Of a stretch of 64,000 nt of DNA, positions 26,885 to 34,965 are shown one piece after another. Numbering within the stretch: position 1 is the first letter of the stretch; each line of letters opens with the position of its first letter. The notes beneath the pieces are model-generated. The model did no database searches and was not told the origin of the DNA. It worked only from the letters and a program-made list of their open reading frames with translations. Origin of the DNA: Bacteroidota bacterium (lineage in GTDB: Bacteria; Bacteroidota; Bacteroidia; Bacteroidales; WCHB1-69); contig JAGDMF010000001.1 of assembly GCA_017860455.1 (NCBI GenBank), forward strand, positions 79,127 to 143,126, given 5' to 3'. The translations under genes were made by a program, and so were the position numbers.

Positions 26885-27649
26885 ATGTTAAAAATCAATA
26901 ATTTACACGTTTCTATCAAGGGTAAAGAGATATTAAAAGGAGTTAACTTAGAAGTTAAAAAAGGGGAAGTACATGCCATAATGGGACCGAATGGAACCGG
27001 AAAAAGCACTTTAGCCTCTGTTATAGCCGGAAAAGATGTTTTTGAGGTTACAGAAGGAACCATCACTTATAAAGATAAAAATTTATTAGAACTGCCTATT
27101 GAAGACAGAGCCAGAGAAGGGATTTTTATTGGATTTCAATATCCTGTTGAGATTCCGGGAGTGAGTATCAACAACTTTATGAGAACTGCTTTGAATGAAA
27201 TTCGTGAATATAAAGGGTTACAACCTTTATCAGGTGCTCAGTTTTTAAAATTGATGGAAGAGAAGAAAAAGGTGGTTGAACTCACTTCAAAATTAAGTGA
27301 TCGTTCAGTGAATGAGGGCTTCTCAGGAGGTGAAAAAAAGAGAAATGAGATCTTTCAAATGGCTGTTTTAGAGCCTGAACTTGCTATATTGGATGAAACT
27401 GATTCCGGATTGGATATTGACGCTCTTCGCATTGTTGCTAATGGAGTTAATCAATTGAAAAACAGTGAAAATGCAACTGTTGTTATCACTCATTATCAAA
27501 GACTTTTAGATTATATTGTTCCCGATGTGGTACATATTCTTTTTGATGGCAAAATTGTAAAATCGGGTCCTAAAGAACTGGCCATTGAGTTGGAAGAGAA
27601 AGGGTACGATTGGATTAAAAATGATTATGAACAAGGTAAACTGATCTAA
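26885..27649 (+). CDS. sufC: Fe-S cluster assembly ATPase SufC
   Basis: 254 residues. ABC-type ATPase of the SUF scaffold: Walker A GPNGTGKST (about 37-45), Q-loop GFQYPVEIPGVS, signature FSGGEKKRNEI, Walker B LAILDETDSGLD and switch His in VVITHYQRLLDYI. The DETDSGLDIDAL form and the HYQR segment are typical of SufC. It drives assembly of Fe-S clusters on the SufBCD complex in the cytoplasm. sufD follows 3 nt later. sufB, normally beside it, is absent from this window. Confidence 0.96.
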   Translation: MLKINNLHVSIKGKEILKGVNLEVKKGEVHAIMGPNGTGKSTLASVIAGKDVFEVTEGTITYKDKNLLELPIEDRAREGIFIGFQYPVEIPGVSINNFMRTALNEIREYKGLQPLSGAQFLKLMEEKKKVVELTSKLSDRSVNEGFSGGEKKRNEIFQMAVLEPELAILDETDSGLDIDALRIVANGVNQLKNSENATVVITHYQRLLDYIVPDVVHILFDGKIVKSGPKELAIELEEKGYDWIKNDYEQGKLI

Positions 27650-27652
27650 ACC

Positions 27653-29053
27653 ATGAGTGATTTAAAACACCATATTCTCCAACAATATCAAGAGATACGT
27701 CAAGGTTTGAAGGAGCCTGAAATGATTCAACAAATCAGGAAAAGAGGGATAGAATTATTTGATAAACAAGGGTTTCCAAGTCAAAAAATTGAAAAATGGA
27801 AACATAAAGCGATAGATACACTTCTGGATACTCATTCTGAAGGGTTTTTTGAAATTCAAAAGCAACCTGATCCATTTCGTCCTGTAAATGAGTATTTTAC
27901 TTGTGATATCAAAGATATAGGAACCTCCATGTACACCTTTTTGAATGGTTGGTATGCCCATAGCAATCAACCCTTAGAGATTCATGAAAATGGAGTAGTT
28001 ATTGGAAGTATTTTAGCCGCTTTTGAAAAGTACCCTGAATTGATCCAATCCTATTTTGCCCAAATGGATCCTGAAAAAATAGATGGTATGATTTCACTAA
28101 ATCAAGCCCTTTTTACAGATGGTATTTTTATTTATATTCCTGATAATGTAGTAGTTGAACAACCCCTACAGATTGTATCTGTTATAGATTCATTCTCCAA
28201 AATCATGGTACAACATCGTCATTTGGTGATTGTTGGAAAAAATAGCTCCCTTTCATTAGTTCATTGTGATGATTCGATACATGAAGAGAACAGTTTTATT
28301 AACAACATTCTGGAAGTAGATATTGCTGAAAACGGGCAATTGCATTATTACAAAATGGAAAACAAGGATAAACAAACTCTTTTGGTAAACCATACTTTTG
28401 TAAATCAAAAAAGAGATTCTCGTTTTATTTCAAATATTATCACTTTTAATAGTGGCTATGTAAGGAATGGAATTCAAGTGAACCTGAATGAGCCGGGAGC
28501 AGATGCCAAATTGTATGGATTATATTTAGTAGATCGCAAGCAATATGTTGACAATCAAGTATCTGTGCTTCATAATGCTCCGGATTGCACCAGCAACCAG
28601 GTTTACAAAGGGATTGCAGATGATGAAGCAGGTGCCAACTTTAACGGGCATATTGTAGTTCAGAAAGATGCGCAACGGACGGCAGCGTATCAAGTAAATC
28701 GCAATATTGCGTTGACTGATGATGCTAAAATCACCACAAGACCTTTTTTGGAAATTTATGCAGATGACGTAAAGTGTAGCCACGGAGCAACTGTTGGACA
28801 ATTAGATGAAAATGCCTTGTTTTACATTCGCTCCAGAGGTATTTGTCAACGAAATGCCCGGATGTTACTGATGTATGCATTTGCCAATGAGGTGGCCAAT
28901 TTTGTTGAAATAGATAAACTTCGTGAAAGATTGAATGATATGATCAAACGTCGTCTCAAAGGTGAATTAACCATTTGTGATCAATGTATGTTACATTGTT
29001 CTGATGAGAAAAATTTTACATTTGATTTAGATACTACAAAGTTTAAAAAATAA
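27653..29053 (+). CDS. sufD: Fe-S cluster assembly protein SufD
   Basis: 466 residues. N-terminal helical region (about 1-120: FDKQGFPSQKIEKWKH), then the right-handed beta-helix core (about 150-400). It carries the conserved YADDVKCSHGATVGQLDENA motif followed by FYIRSRGI and ARMLLMYAFANEV. The KCSHGAT motif holds the His used at the SufB-SufD interface. It pairs with SufC and SufB as the scaffold. The missing sufB and sufS suggest a split suf system. Confidence 0.93.
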   Translation: MSDLKHHILQQYQEIRQGLKEPEMIQQIRKRGIELFDKQGFPSQKIEKWKHKAIDTLLDTHSEGFFEIQKQPDPFRPVNEYFTCDIKDIGTSMYTFLNGWYAHSNQPLEIHENGVVIGSILAAFEKYPELIQSYFAQMDPEKIDGMISLNQALFTDGIFIYIPDNVVVEQPLQIVSVIDSFSKIMVQHRHLVIVGKNSSLSLVHCDDSIHEENSFINNILEVDIAENGQLHYYKMENKDKQTLLVNHTFVNQKRDSRFISNIITFNSGYVRNGIQVNLNEPGADAKLYGLYLVDRKQYVDNQVSVLHNAPDCTSNQVYKGIADDEAGANFNGHIVVQKDAQRTAAYQVNRNIALTDDAKITTRPFLEIYADDVKCSHGATVGQLDENALFYIRSRGICQRNARMLLMYAFANEVANFVEIDKLRERLNDMIKRRLKGELTICDQCMLHCSDEKNFTFDLDTTKFKK

Positions 29054-29074
29054 ACCCCACATAAATTCAGTTTA

Positions 29075-29800
29075 ATGATTATTAAAGATATTGCAAAAAA
29101 AATTTGTTATTATTTAAAAATTGATATAACGAAAAACCAAAAATATGATCGGTTAACCAATAAGATCATTGACAAATTTGTTAAACCGAAACACAATTGT
29201 ATTGATATTGGTTGTCATAAAGGGGAGATTCTTCAATATTTTTTAAAAAAAGCACCATTAGGTCATCCTATTGGATTTGAACCTATCCCCTATTTATACA
29301 CTGAATTAGAACAAAAATTTAAAGGGGTTGCCACCATTTATCCTTATGCATTATCCCATCATTCAGGGAAAACTGAATTTCATTTGGTAAAAAAAAATCC
29401 GGCATATAGTGGAATAAAAGAGCGGATTTATGATTTCAAAAATCCACAAATTGAGATTATTGATGTAACATTAGCTACTTTAGATTCTCTAATCGCTTCC
29501 GATTTTCAGGTAGATTTTATTAAAATTGATGTTGAAGGTGGTGAATTTGATGTACTTAAAGGTGCTGTTGAAACAATTAAGAGATCAAATCCGATTATTT
29601 TATTTGAGTATGGAAAAGGGTCAGCTTTTTACTATGGAACGCAACCGTCTGAACTCTTCGATTTTTTTGAAAACACCTTAGGCTATAAGCTTTACACGTT
29701 AAAATCATTTTACGAAAACAGCACTTCTATACCTAAAAACCGATTTGAACAGCTCTTTTCTGATTGTGAGGAGTATTACTTTGTTGCTTCAAAATCTTAG
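29075..29800 (+). CDS. FkbM-family methyltransferase
   Basis: 241 residues. SAM-binding motif I is NCIDIGCHKGEILQYF, the acidic loop follows in PIGFEPIPYLY, and the FkbM hallmark is VDFIKIDVEGGEFDVLKGA followed by PIILFEYGKG. FkbM enzymes methylate hydroxyl groups of sugars or secondary metabolites. It begins 21 nt after sufD and may be read from the same promoter, although a functional link with Fe-S assembly is not expected. Its 3' end runs directly into a repeat array. Confidence 0.88.
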   Translation: MIIKDIAKKICYYLKIDITKNQKYDRLTNKIIDKFVKPKHNCIDIGCHKGEILQYFLKKAPLGHPIGFEPIPYLYTELEQKFKGVATIYPYALSHHSGKTEFHLVKKNPAYSGIKERIYDFKNPQIEIIDVTLATLDSLIASDFQVDFIKIDVEGGEFDVLKGAVETIKRSNPIILFEYGKGSAFYYGTQPSELFDFFENTLGYKLYTLKSFYENSTSIPKNRFEQLFSDCEEYYFVASKS

Positions 29801-30084
29801 CTCGAATGCTCGTGCTCGTATGCTCGTGTGCTCGAATGCTCGTGTGCTCGAATGCTCGAATGCTCGAATGCTCGTGTGCTCGAATGCTCGAATGCTCGTG
29901 TGCTCGAATGCTCGAATGCTCAATTTTTCATTTTTCATTTTTCATTTGCTAATTTGCTAATTTACTAATTTGCTAATTTGCTAATTCTCTTCGCCTTTCG
30001 CCTTTTGCCTTTTGCCTTTTGCCTTTTGCCTTTCGCCTTTTGCCTTTTGCCTTTCGCCTTTTGCCTTTTGCCTTTCGCCTTTTG
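29801..30084. repeat. Composite low-complexity repeat array upstream of rpsU
   Basis: Ordered blocks on the plus strand: 8-bp CTCG(AA/TG/TA)TG units (29801-29918, about 14 copies), TTTTTCATT units (about 29921-29948), TTTGCTAAT/TTTACTAAT units (about 29945-29985), and CCTTTTG/CCTTTCG units (about 29988-30084). Block order and orientation match 14491-14631. The last CCTTTTG unit supplies the TTTG of the rpsU -33 element. No gene is encoded. Confidence 0.9.
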
Positions 30085-30112
30085 TATTATTCATTTTTTT
30101 TTTGTATTTTTG
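30081..30112 (+). promoter_or_regulatory. Promoter of rpsU
   Basis: -33 TTTG (30081-30084), 20-nt spacer, -7 TATTTTTG (30105-30112): one of the best consensus matches in the window. The -33 element is the final unit of the repeat array. The predicted leader is about 45 nt. Confidence 0.7.
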
Positions 30113-30142
30113 CACCCCTTAAAAAAATTATTCATTTAACAA

Positions 30143-30160
30143 AAGAAAGAGGTATTTTTT
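30143..30160 (+). promoter_or_regulatory. Shine-Dalgarno sequence of rpsU
   Basis: GAAAGAGGT followed by TATTTTTT and the ATG at 30161. GAGGT can pair with the 16S rRNA 3' end at a normal spacing (8 nt). Most genes here lack any such sequence, so this one is notable. Confidence 0.6.
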
Positions 30161-30358
30161 ATGATCGTTGTTTCCGTAAAAGAGGGTGAAACTATTGACA
30201 GAGCCCTTAAAAAATTAAAAAGAAAATTTGAAAAAACTGGTGTAGTTAGAGAATTACGCGCAAGACAAAAATTCACTAAACCCAGTGTAATCAAAAGGGA
30301 ACAAAAATTGAAAGCGATTTACGTTCAACAACTTGTTTCAAAAGAAGCTGAAATGTAA
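30161..30358 (+). CDS. rpsU: 30S ribosomal protein bS21
   Basis: 65 residues, normal for bS21. MIVVSVKEGETIDRALKKLK is the conserved N-terminus, followed by the basic helix (KFEKTGVVRELRARQKFTKP) and S/T-P-S-V-x-K-R motif. bS21 binds the small subunit platform near the 16S 3' end. In Bacteroidota, bS21 with bS18 and bS6 is known from work on Flavobacterium to sequester the anti-Shine-Dalgarno sequence, explaining why most genes lack Shine-Dalgarno sites. Its own leader does carry one here. Terminated by a hairpin before xerC. Confidence 0.96.
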   Translation: MIVVSVKEGETIDRALKKLKRKFEKTGVVRELRARQKFTKPSVIKREQKLKAIYVQQLVSKEAEM

Positions 30359-30380
30359 TCGAAAGATCAAAAAAAAAGAG

Positions 30381-30409
30381 AACGGACAAGTAATTGCCCG
30401 TTTTTTTTT
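30381..30409 (+). terminator. Intrinsic terminator of rpsU
   Basis: Stem AACGG-A-CAA / TTG-C-CCGTT (30381-30389 with 30394-30402; one internal mismatch), GTAA loop, followed by T-tract to 30409. The xerC -7 box begins at the last T, so terminator and next promoter are fused. Confidence 0.75.
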
Positions 30410-30416
30410 ATCTTTG
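30409..30416 (+). promoter_or_regulatory. -7 promoter box for xerC-hpf-PPTase
   Basis: TATCTTTG, 19 nt upstream of the ATG at 30436. No -33 at standard distance because the rpsU terminator occupies that position. Confidence 0.5.
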
Positions 30417-30435
30417 CACTATCTTTTTTTATTTC

Positions 30436-31341
30436 ATGGAATCATTGACCACTTTCTTAAACTACCTCAAATACGAAAAAAGAGTATCTGATCACACTCT
30501 AAAAGCTTATCAGACAGATCTTTTTCAGTTTTTTGAATTTATTTTAGGTCCTTTAGAGTTGCAAAACCTTGATTCTGAATCCAAAAAAATCGAAACACAA
30601 CAGATCAGAAACTGGATTTTTAGTTTAGTAGAACAAGAGCATAATAGTTCAAAAAGTATCAACAGAAAGTTAAGTTCTCTCAAGTCATATTTTAAATATT
30701 TGCGGAAAATCGGGATGATTCATGAGGATCCAACGATTGCCATATCTTCACAGAAAGTACCGAAAAGGGTGCCACAGTACATTGAAATGAGTGATATGGA
30801 TAAATTATTCACCCTTGACCTTTTTGAAGATCATTTTGAAGGATGGAGGGACAGAACCATTATTGAACTGTTTTATGCTACAGGAATGCGGTTATCTGAA
30901 TTATTGAATTTAACCTTTGGAGATATTGATCTTTACAATCAAACAGTAAAAGTTTTAGGAAAAAGAAACAAGGAGCGACTGATACCCTTTGGGAATCAGG
31001 CAAAAACAACTTTAGAAAAATATTTTTTACATTTTGAGCAAAAATTTGGAAATTTCTCCCAAAATAGTTGTATATTTGTTACGTCGAAAAACAATAAATT
31101 AAATCCGAAAACAGTTTATAAAATTGTAAGGAGGTATCTCGATATGATTACTACAATTGACCAAAGAAGTCCGCACGTTATTCGCCACACTTTTGCCACC
31201 CACCTTCTAAATAATGGGGCAGATATCAATGCAATCAAAGAGATTTTAGGTCATTCCGGTTTAGCAGCTACCCAAATTTATACTCATAATTCAATAGAAA
31301 AACTTAAATCAATTTATCAACAAGCTCATCCACGAGCGTAA
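30436..31341 (+). CDS. xerC: Site-specific tyrosine recombinase, XerC type
   Basis: 301 residues from the ATG at 30436; an upstream TTG at 30394 would place the start inside the terminator and before the promoter. N-terminal core-binding domain (about 1-90), catalytic domain with Arg in YATGMRLSE, Lys in VLGKRNKERL, HVIRHTFATHL, LGHSGLAATQIYTH (His and nucleophile Tyr). Probable partner of the xerD product in chromosome dimer resolution. The order rpsU, xerC, hpf is widely conserved in Bacteroidota, supporting the XerC assignment. Confidence 0.9.
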   Translation: MESLTTFLNYLKYEKRVSDHTLKAYQTDLFQFFEFILGPLELQNLDSESKKIETQQIRNWIFSLVEQEHNSSKSINRKLSSLKSYFKYLRKIGMIHEDPTIAISSQKVPKRVPQYIEMSDMDKLFTLDLFEDHFEGWRDRTIIELFYATGMRLSELLNLTFGDIDLYNQTVKVLGKRNKERLIPFGNQAKTTLEKYFLHFEQKFGNFSQNSCIFVTSKNNKLNPKTVYKIVRRYLDMITTIDQRSPHVIRHTFATHLLNNGADINAIKEILGHSGLAATQIYTHNSIEKLKSIYQQAHPRA

Positions 31342-31342
31342 C

Positions 31343-31350
31343 AAGGAGGT
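31343..31350 (+). promoter_or_regulatory. Strong Shine-Dalgarno sequence of hpf
   Basis: AAGGAGGT, 5 nt (counting from the last G) before the ATG at 31355: a near-perfect match to the 16S anti-Shine-Dalgarno sequence. Exceptional in this window. Confidence 0.75.
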
Positions 31351-31354
31351 TTTT

Positions 31355-31654
31355 ATGAACATTAAAATCACAGCTTTGCATTTTAAAGCAGATCAAAAAT
31401 TGGAAAGCTTTATTGCAGAAAAGATTGAAAAACTTACTAAAATCCACGACGGGATTATTGGTACTGAAGTAACTCTTAAACTCGAAAACACAGAAAAGCC
31501 TGAAAACAAAACGGTTGAAATCAGAGCCAAGATCAGAGGAAATGATGCCATGGCCAGCAAAACAGCTAAAACATTTGAAGAAGCTGCGGACGAAGTGGCA
31601 GAAGCATTAAGAAAACAATTATTAAAAATTAAAGAAAAAGAGCGCGGTTTATAA
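31355..31654 (+). CDS. hpf: Ribosome hibernation-promoting factor (short HPF/RaiA family)
   Basis: 99 residues, a single HPF/RaiA domain without the long-form C-terminal dimerisation domain. MNIKITALHFKADQKLESFI is the first strand and helix; KLTKIHDGIIGTEVTLKLEN, VEIRAKIRGNDAMASKTAKT and FEEAADEVAEALRKQLLKIK complete the alpha-beta fold. Binds the decoding centre to inactivate 70S or promote 100S ribosomes in stationary phase. It starts 13 nt after xerC and 2 nt before the next gene. The strong Shine-Dalgarno site implies special translational control. Confidence 0.92.
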   Translation: MNIKITALHFKADQKLESFIAEKIEKLTKIHDGIIGTEVTLKLENTEKPENKTVEIRAKIRGNDAMASKTAKTFEEAADEVAEALRKQLLKIKEKERGL

Positions 31655-31656
31655 TC

Positions 31657-32256
31657 ATGCCAGCAATATTAAAAAAACAATTAAACGGTTCCGTTTCCAT
31701 TTGCCTCTGGCAGATTCAAGAAACGGAATCGTTTTTTTTACAAAACGACTTTATTGATCAACACGATATTAAGGAGATTCAAAAGATAAAATTAGAATCC
31801 CGACGTTTGGAAAAATGGGCCTGTAGAGCTGCATTGGCTGAACTTACAGGAGAAAAAGAGATCTCTATTACCTATACACCCAATGGTCAACCATTGTTTC
31901 AAAAAGGTTTTATTTCATTTTCACATACCAAAGATTTGGTTTTAGTCGCTTTTAGTGACCAACCGGTAGGTGTTGATATTGAACTATGTGCCCCTAGAAT
32001 ACTTAAGCTAAAACATAAATTCATGAACGAAAAGGAGATCCTTTTTTTTGATCCTGAAAATCCCAAAGATATAACGCTGATATGGTGCGCCAAAGAAGCG
32101 ATCTTTAAATGGTATGCCAAAGGGAAACTCGATTTTTCAAATGATATGTTGATTTCAAAAGATCCTTTGAAAGCTACTTTGAAAAATGAAATCGAAATAC
32201 CCCTTTATCAAATGGAGTATCTCGATTTTATGATTGTAGTTGCATTCGAAAATTAG
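31657..32256 (+). CDS. 4'-phosphopantetheinyl transferase (Sfp type)
   Basis: 199 residues. Motifs: PVGVDIELCAPRI (Mg2+-binding Asp/Glu), the WCAKEAIFKWYAKGKLDFS block (Glu metal ligand and catalytic Lys), plus KWACRAALAELTGE and ISFSHTKDLVLVAF upstream. It transfers phosphopantetheine from CoA to carrier-protein serines. Last gene of xerC-hpf-PPTase. Its stop overlaps that of the convergent M28 gene. Which carrier protein it serves cannot be told. Confidence 0.9.
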   Translation: MPAILKKQLNGSVSICLWQIQETESFFLQNDFIDQHDIKEIQKIKLESRRLEKWACRAALAELTGEKEISITYTPNGQPLFQKGFISFSHTKDLVLVAFSDQPVGVDIELCAPRILKLKHKFMNEKEILFFDPENPKDITLIWCAKEAIFKWYAKGKLDFSNDMLISKDPLKATLKNEIEIPLYQMEYLDFMIVVAFEN

Positions 32257-33692
32257 AAAAGATACCCAATTCTGAAATAAAACCCTTGTGCTTTTGACAT
32301 ATCTTTTTTAATAGGATTTATCATAACATTATTAAAGGCATATTTCCATTGTACCGAGAATAGAATAGTAGCCATTCTCATCTCTAATTCAATTTGACAA
32401 CCATATTCATGGTGATTATATATAGAAAAGTTGATAGGATCACTATCTAATTTTCCGGCGAAATTGTACGTATAATACCCTCCGAATCCGAAATCGTATT
32501 CCACAATATTCTGTAAAGTTACTTTTGCAAACAAAGTTAATGGCACCGATACGGAATGTGTATATAACTCTCCTTCATAACGATTACCGATTTTGTATTC
32601 GTAATCAACCTCACCTTTTAGAGCCATATATTTTGCAATGGATACTTTACCGTAAAGACCGGCACATAATGCAAGTCCCTGTTTACCGGTCATTCTTCCA
32701 TTTGAATAATAGTGTTGATTGTTTCCGATACCACCGATGATTCCAAAATAATTATTTTTTTCAGCAAATGCTGAATTGCCGAATTTACCACTACTTTCAA
32801 ATTGATTAGCAACTGCAAAAGTATAGTTAAGGGCTGTAAAATAGTCAACAATTTCTGATAACCCTTCATAATCAATTAGATTAGCATCGTCTTCCGGTTT
32901 GTGATAAGGGGATTTCAACCCTGTTGTGGCATGTAATGCCGGGATTTTATGACTTAAAAACGGACCATGATCAGACCCTGTTAATATTGAATTATCAAAG
33001 TCTTCTAAGACTAAATCAAATTTTGAATCAAAAGGTACTTGATTGAATAAAAGTTTGTGATCTTTTATCGTTTTAACACCACTAATTTTTAATTTTCCGG
33101 ATTGCTTTAAATAACCGACCATGTCTATACTGGTCATTATTACCACTTTATCGTTTTGATTATGAGCGAAAAAGTCTTTAATATAATAACCGGATCCCAC
33201 TAAACCGATCTCTTCAGCATCAAAAGCTACAAAAATGATCGTTCTTTTCAATAAATCTTTTTTGAGAACCATTTGTCGTGCTATCTCAATCAATGCTGCT
33301 GAACCTGATGCATTATCATCAGCTCCGTTATAAATCTGATTGGTATTGCCTACAAGTTTTACTCCCAAATGGTCAAAATGTGCTCCAATTACAATGATTT
33401 CATGTTTTAAAACCGGATCATTTCCTTCTAAAACTCCAATCACATTTTGCTGGGTACTATCTTTATCAATATATTGATAGGTTGTAACTAATCCAATCTC
33501 TTCAAACTGGCTTTTAATGTAGGAAGCTACATTTTTATTATCTATACTACCTGTTTTTCTGCCATTTAATGAGTCAGCAGCAAAGTAATAGATATGTTTT
33601 TCAAGTCTTTTAATTTGTGCAGGATTATCTGTTGCTTTAACTGAATAGAATACTAAGGCTAAAAACAAGCCTAAAAAAATCTTTTTTCTCAT
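32253..33692 (-). CDS. M28 zinc metallopeptidase fused to a C-terminal outer-membrane beta-barrel-like domain
   Basis: 479 residues. Signal peptide about 1-20. Peptidase M28 domain about 30-295 with the full co-catalytic metal set: GAHFDH (His105), GADDNASG (Asp125), FDAEEIGL (base Glu160, ligand Glu161), SIDMVG (Asp190) and SPYHKPEDD (His264). Such enzymes remove N-terminal residues from peptides. From about residue 310 the sequence changes to alternating aromatic/glycine strands (YFGIIGGIGNNQHYY, GLALCAGLYGKVSIA, YDFGFGGYYTYNFAG) and ends RIGYLF, as in outer-membrane barrels. The barrel may anchor the peptidase to the outer membrane, facing the periplasm. The fusion is unusual. Confidence 0.87.
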   Translation of the reverse strand: MRKKIFLGLFLALVFYSVKATDNPAQIKRLEKHIYYFAADSLNGRKTGSIDNKNVASYIKSQFEEIGLVTTYQYIDKDSTQQNVIGVLEGNDPVLKHEIIVIGAHFDHLGVKLVGNTNQIYNGADDNASGSAALIEIARQMVLKKDLLKRTIIFVAFDAEEIGLVGSGYYIKDFFAHNQNDKVVIMTSIDMVGYLKQSGKLKISGVKTIKDHKLLFNQVPFDSKFDLVLEDFDNSILTGSDHGPFLSHKIPALHATTGLKSPYHKPEDDANLIDYEGLSEIVDYFTALNYTFAVANQFESSGKFGNSAFAEKNNYFGIIGGIGNNQHYYSNGRMTGKQGLALCAGLYGKVSIAKYMALKGEVDYEYKIGNRYEGELYTHSVSVPLTLFAKVTLQNIVEYDFGFGGYYTYNFAGKLDSDPINFSIYNHHEYGCQIELEMRMATILFSVQWKYAFNNVMINPIKKDMSKAQGFYFRIGYLF

Positions 33693-33707
33693 TTCTGTAT
33701 TTTTTTA

Positions 33708-34004
33708 TTATAAAAATCCGAGTTCCAACTTTGCGGCTTCGCTCATTCTACTCATATCCCATGGAGGGTCAAAAGTGATGGTTACGGTCACATTTTGAAT
33801 GCCGGTTATTCTTTGAATTTCTGTTTTTACTTCATAAGGTAAACTTTCTGCTTCGGGACAATTAGGAGCAGTTAAAGTCATCACAATCTCCACTTCGGTA
33901 TCAGATTTGATGATTATATCATAGATCAATCCTAATTCCCATACATTAACAGGAATTTCTGGATCGTAAACGAATGACAGGGCTTTGATAATTTGATCTT
34001 TCAT
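33708..34004 (-). CDS. DUF59/MIP18-family Fe-S assembly protein (SufT-like)
   Basis: 98 residues. IIKALSFVYDPEIPVNVWELGLIYDI, VEIVMTLTAPNCPEAESLP and VTITFDPPWDMSRMSEAAK are the conserved DUF59 blocks, including the reactive Cys in APNCPEAE. The family aids maturation of Fe-S proteins and often sits in suf clusters; here it is separated by about 4.6 kb from sufCD. Its ATG shares the A of the preceding TAA stop (TAATG), suggesting translational coupling with the YitT-type gene. Confidence 0.9.
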   Translation of the reverse strand: MKDQIIKALSFVYDPEIPVNVWELGLIYDIIIKSDTEVEIVMTLTAPNCPEAESLPYEVKTEIQRITGIQNVTVTITFDPPWDMSRMSEAAKLELGFL

Positions 34005-34939
34005 TAATGTAAAGCTTTTTCTCTCAAAGAATTAAATCCTTCTCCATAAACATCAGTTGCATCCAGAACTGAAACGAAAGCTTTTGGATCGGTTTCATGA
34101 ATATGGTATAAAAGGGAGGGTAACTCTTTGGAGCTGATGGTTGTATAAATAATTTTTTTTTCTGCTAAATTGTACATTCCTTCACCATGTAAAAAGGTGC
34201 CACCACGATCGAGATCTTTAATAATAAAAGATTTAATTTCATCATAATAATCTGAAATGATAATAATCGCTTTTCTTCTTGCAAAACCTGAAATCACTTT
34301 ATCGATGGTAAATCCGCAAACATAGATTACAAACCATGAGTATAGTGGAATTGTCCAATCTTTAAATACAGCTAATGCAGCCAGAACGATGATGGAATCC
34401 ACGATCATAATCATGGTTCCGAGAGGGATATGTTTAAAATACTTTTTGAGAACCATGGCCACAATATCGGTTCCACCGGAAGTTGCCCTTGATTTAAAAA
34501 CCAAACCTAATCCCAAGCCTATAGATACAGCTCCAAACAAGGCAATGATGAGATTAGCAGCAGGATCCGGAATCACTTTTCCATCCGAAATGATGGTAAT
34601 GAGTGGCTCATAGCCGTATAAATGTTCTAAAAGGGTGATAAATCCGGATAATGAAACAATTCCGATCACTGTCTTAAATCCAAACTTAGGACCTAAAATA
34701 AGAGTTCCAATAATCAACAGAGGAATATCAAGAGCAATACCAGTAATCCCAATAGGAAATTTGAATAAGTGGTGTAATATAATGGCAATCCCATATACTC
34801 CACCCGGAGCAAGCTTCAAGGGAGAAATGAACACAACAAAACCTACTGCCATAATAAAAGTTCCCACCAGAATCAATGAATACTCTTTCATTAACTCTTT
34901 GGGATTTACTTTTTTAGGGATCGATTTAATAAATTTCAT
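34004..34939 (-). CDS. YitT-family (DUF161/DUF2179) membrane protein
   Basis: 311 residues from the ATG at 34939; a longer frame to 35017 would start upstream of the promoter box. Five to six membrane helices (about 20-240: LILVGTFIMAVGFVVFI, LAPGGVYGIAIILHH, SIGLGLGLVFKSRATSGGTD) are followed by the cytoplasmic DUF2179 domain (about 225-305: AIIIISDYYDEIKSFIIKDL, GGTFLHGEG). The APGG and SGGTD motifs are diagnostic. YitT proteins are conserved membrane proteins of unsettled function, suggested to be transporters. Confidence 0.9.
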   Translation of the reverse strand: MKFIKSIPKKVNPKELMKEYSLILVGTFIMAVGFVVFISPLKLAPGGVYGIAIILHHLFKFPIGITGIALDIPLLIIGTLILGPKFGFKTVIGIVSLSGFITLLEHLYGYEPLITIISDGKVIPDPAANLIIALFGAVSIGLGLGLVFKSRATSGGTDIVAMVLKKYFKHIPLGTMIMIVDSIIVLAALAVFKDWTIPLYSWFVIYVCGFTIDKVISGFARRKAIIIISDYYDEIKSFIIKDLDRGGTFLHGEGMYNLAEKKIIYTTISSKELPSLLYHIHETDPKAFVSVLDATDVYGEGFNSLREKALH

Positions 34940-34957
34940 AATGTTCCATTTAGAATG

Positions 34958-34965
34958 CAAAGATA
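34958..34965 (-). promoter_or_regulatory. -7 promoter box for YitT/DUF59
   Basis: TATCTTTG on the minus strand, 18 nt upstream of the ATG at 34939. It fixes the start choice. Confidence 0.5.

Noticed and set aside
29745..29960. Frame with Asn-Ala-Arg-Met-Leu-Val-Cys-Ser repeats
   Set aside because: Translation of the CTCGAATG octamer array and the 3' end of the FkbM gene in another frame.
14491..30084. Short repeats considered as CRISPR arrays
   Set aside because: Units of 7-9 bp are in direct tandem without unique spacers and no cas genes are present.
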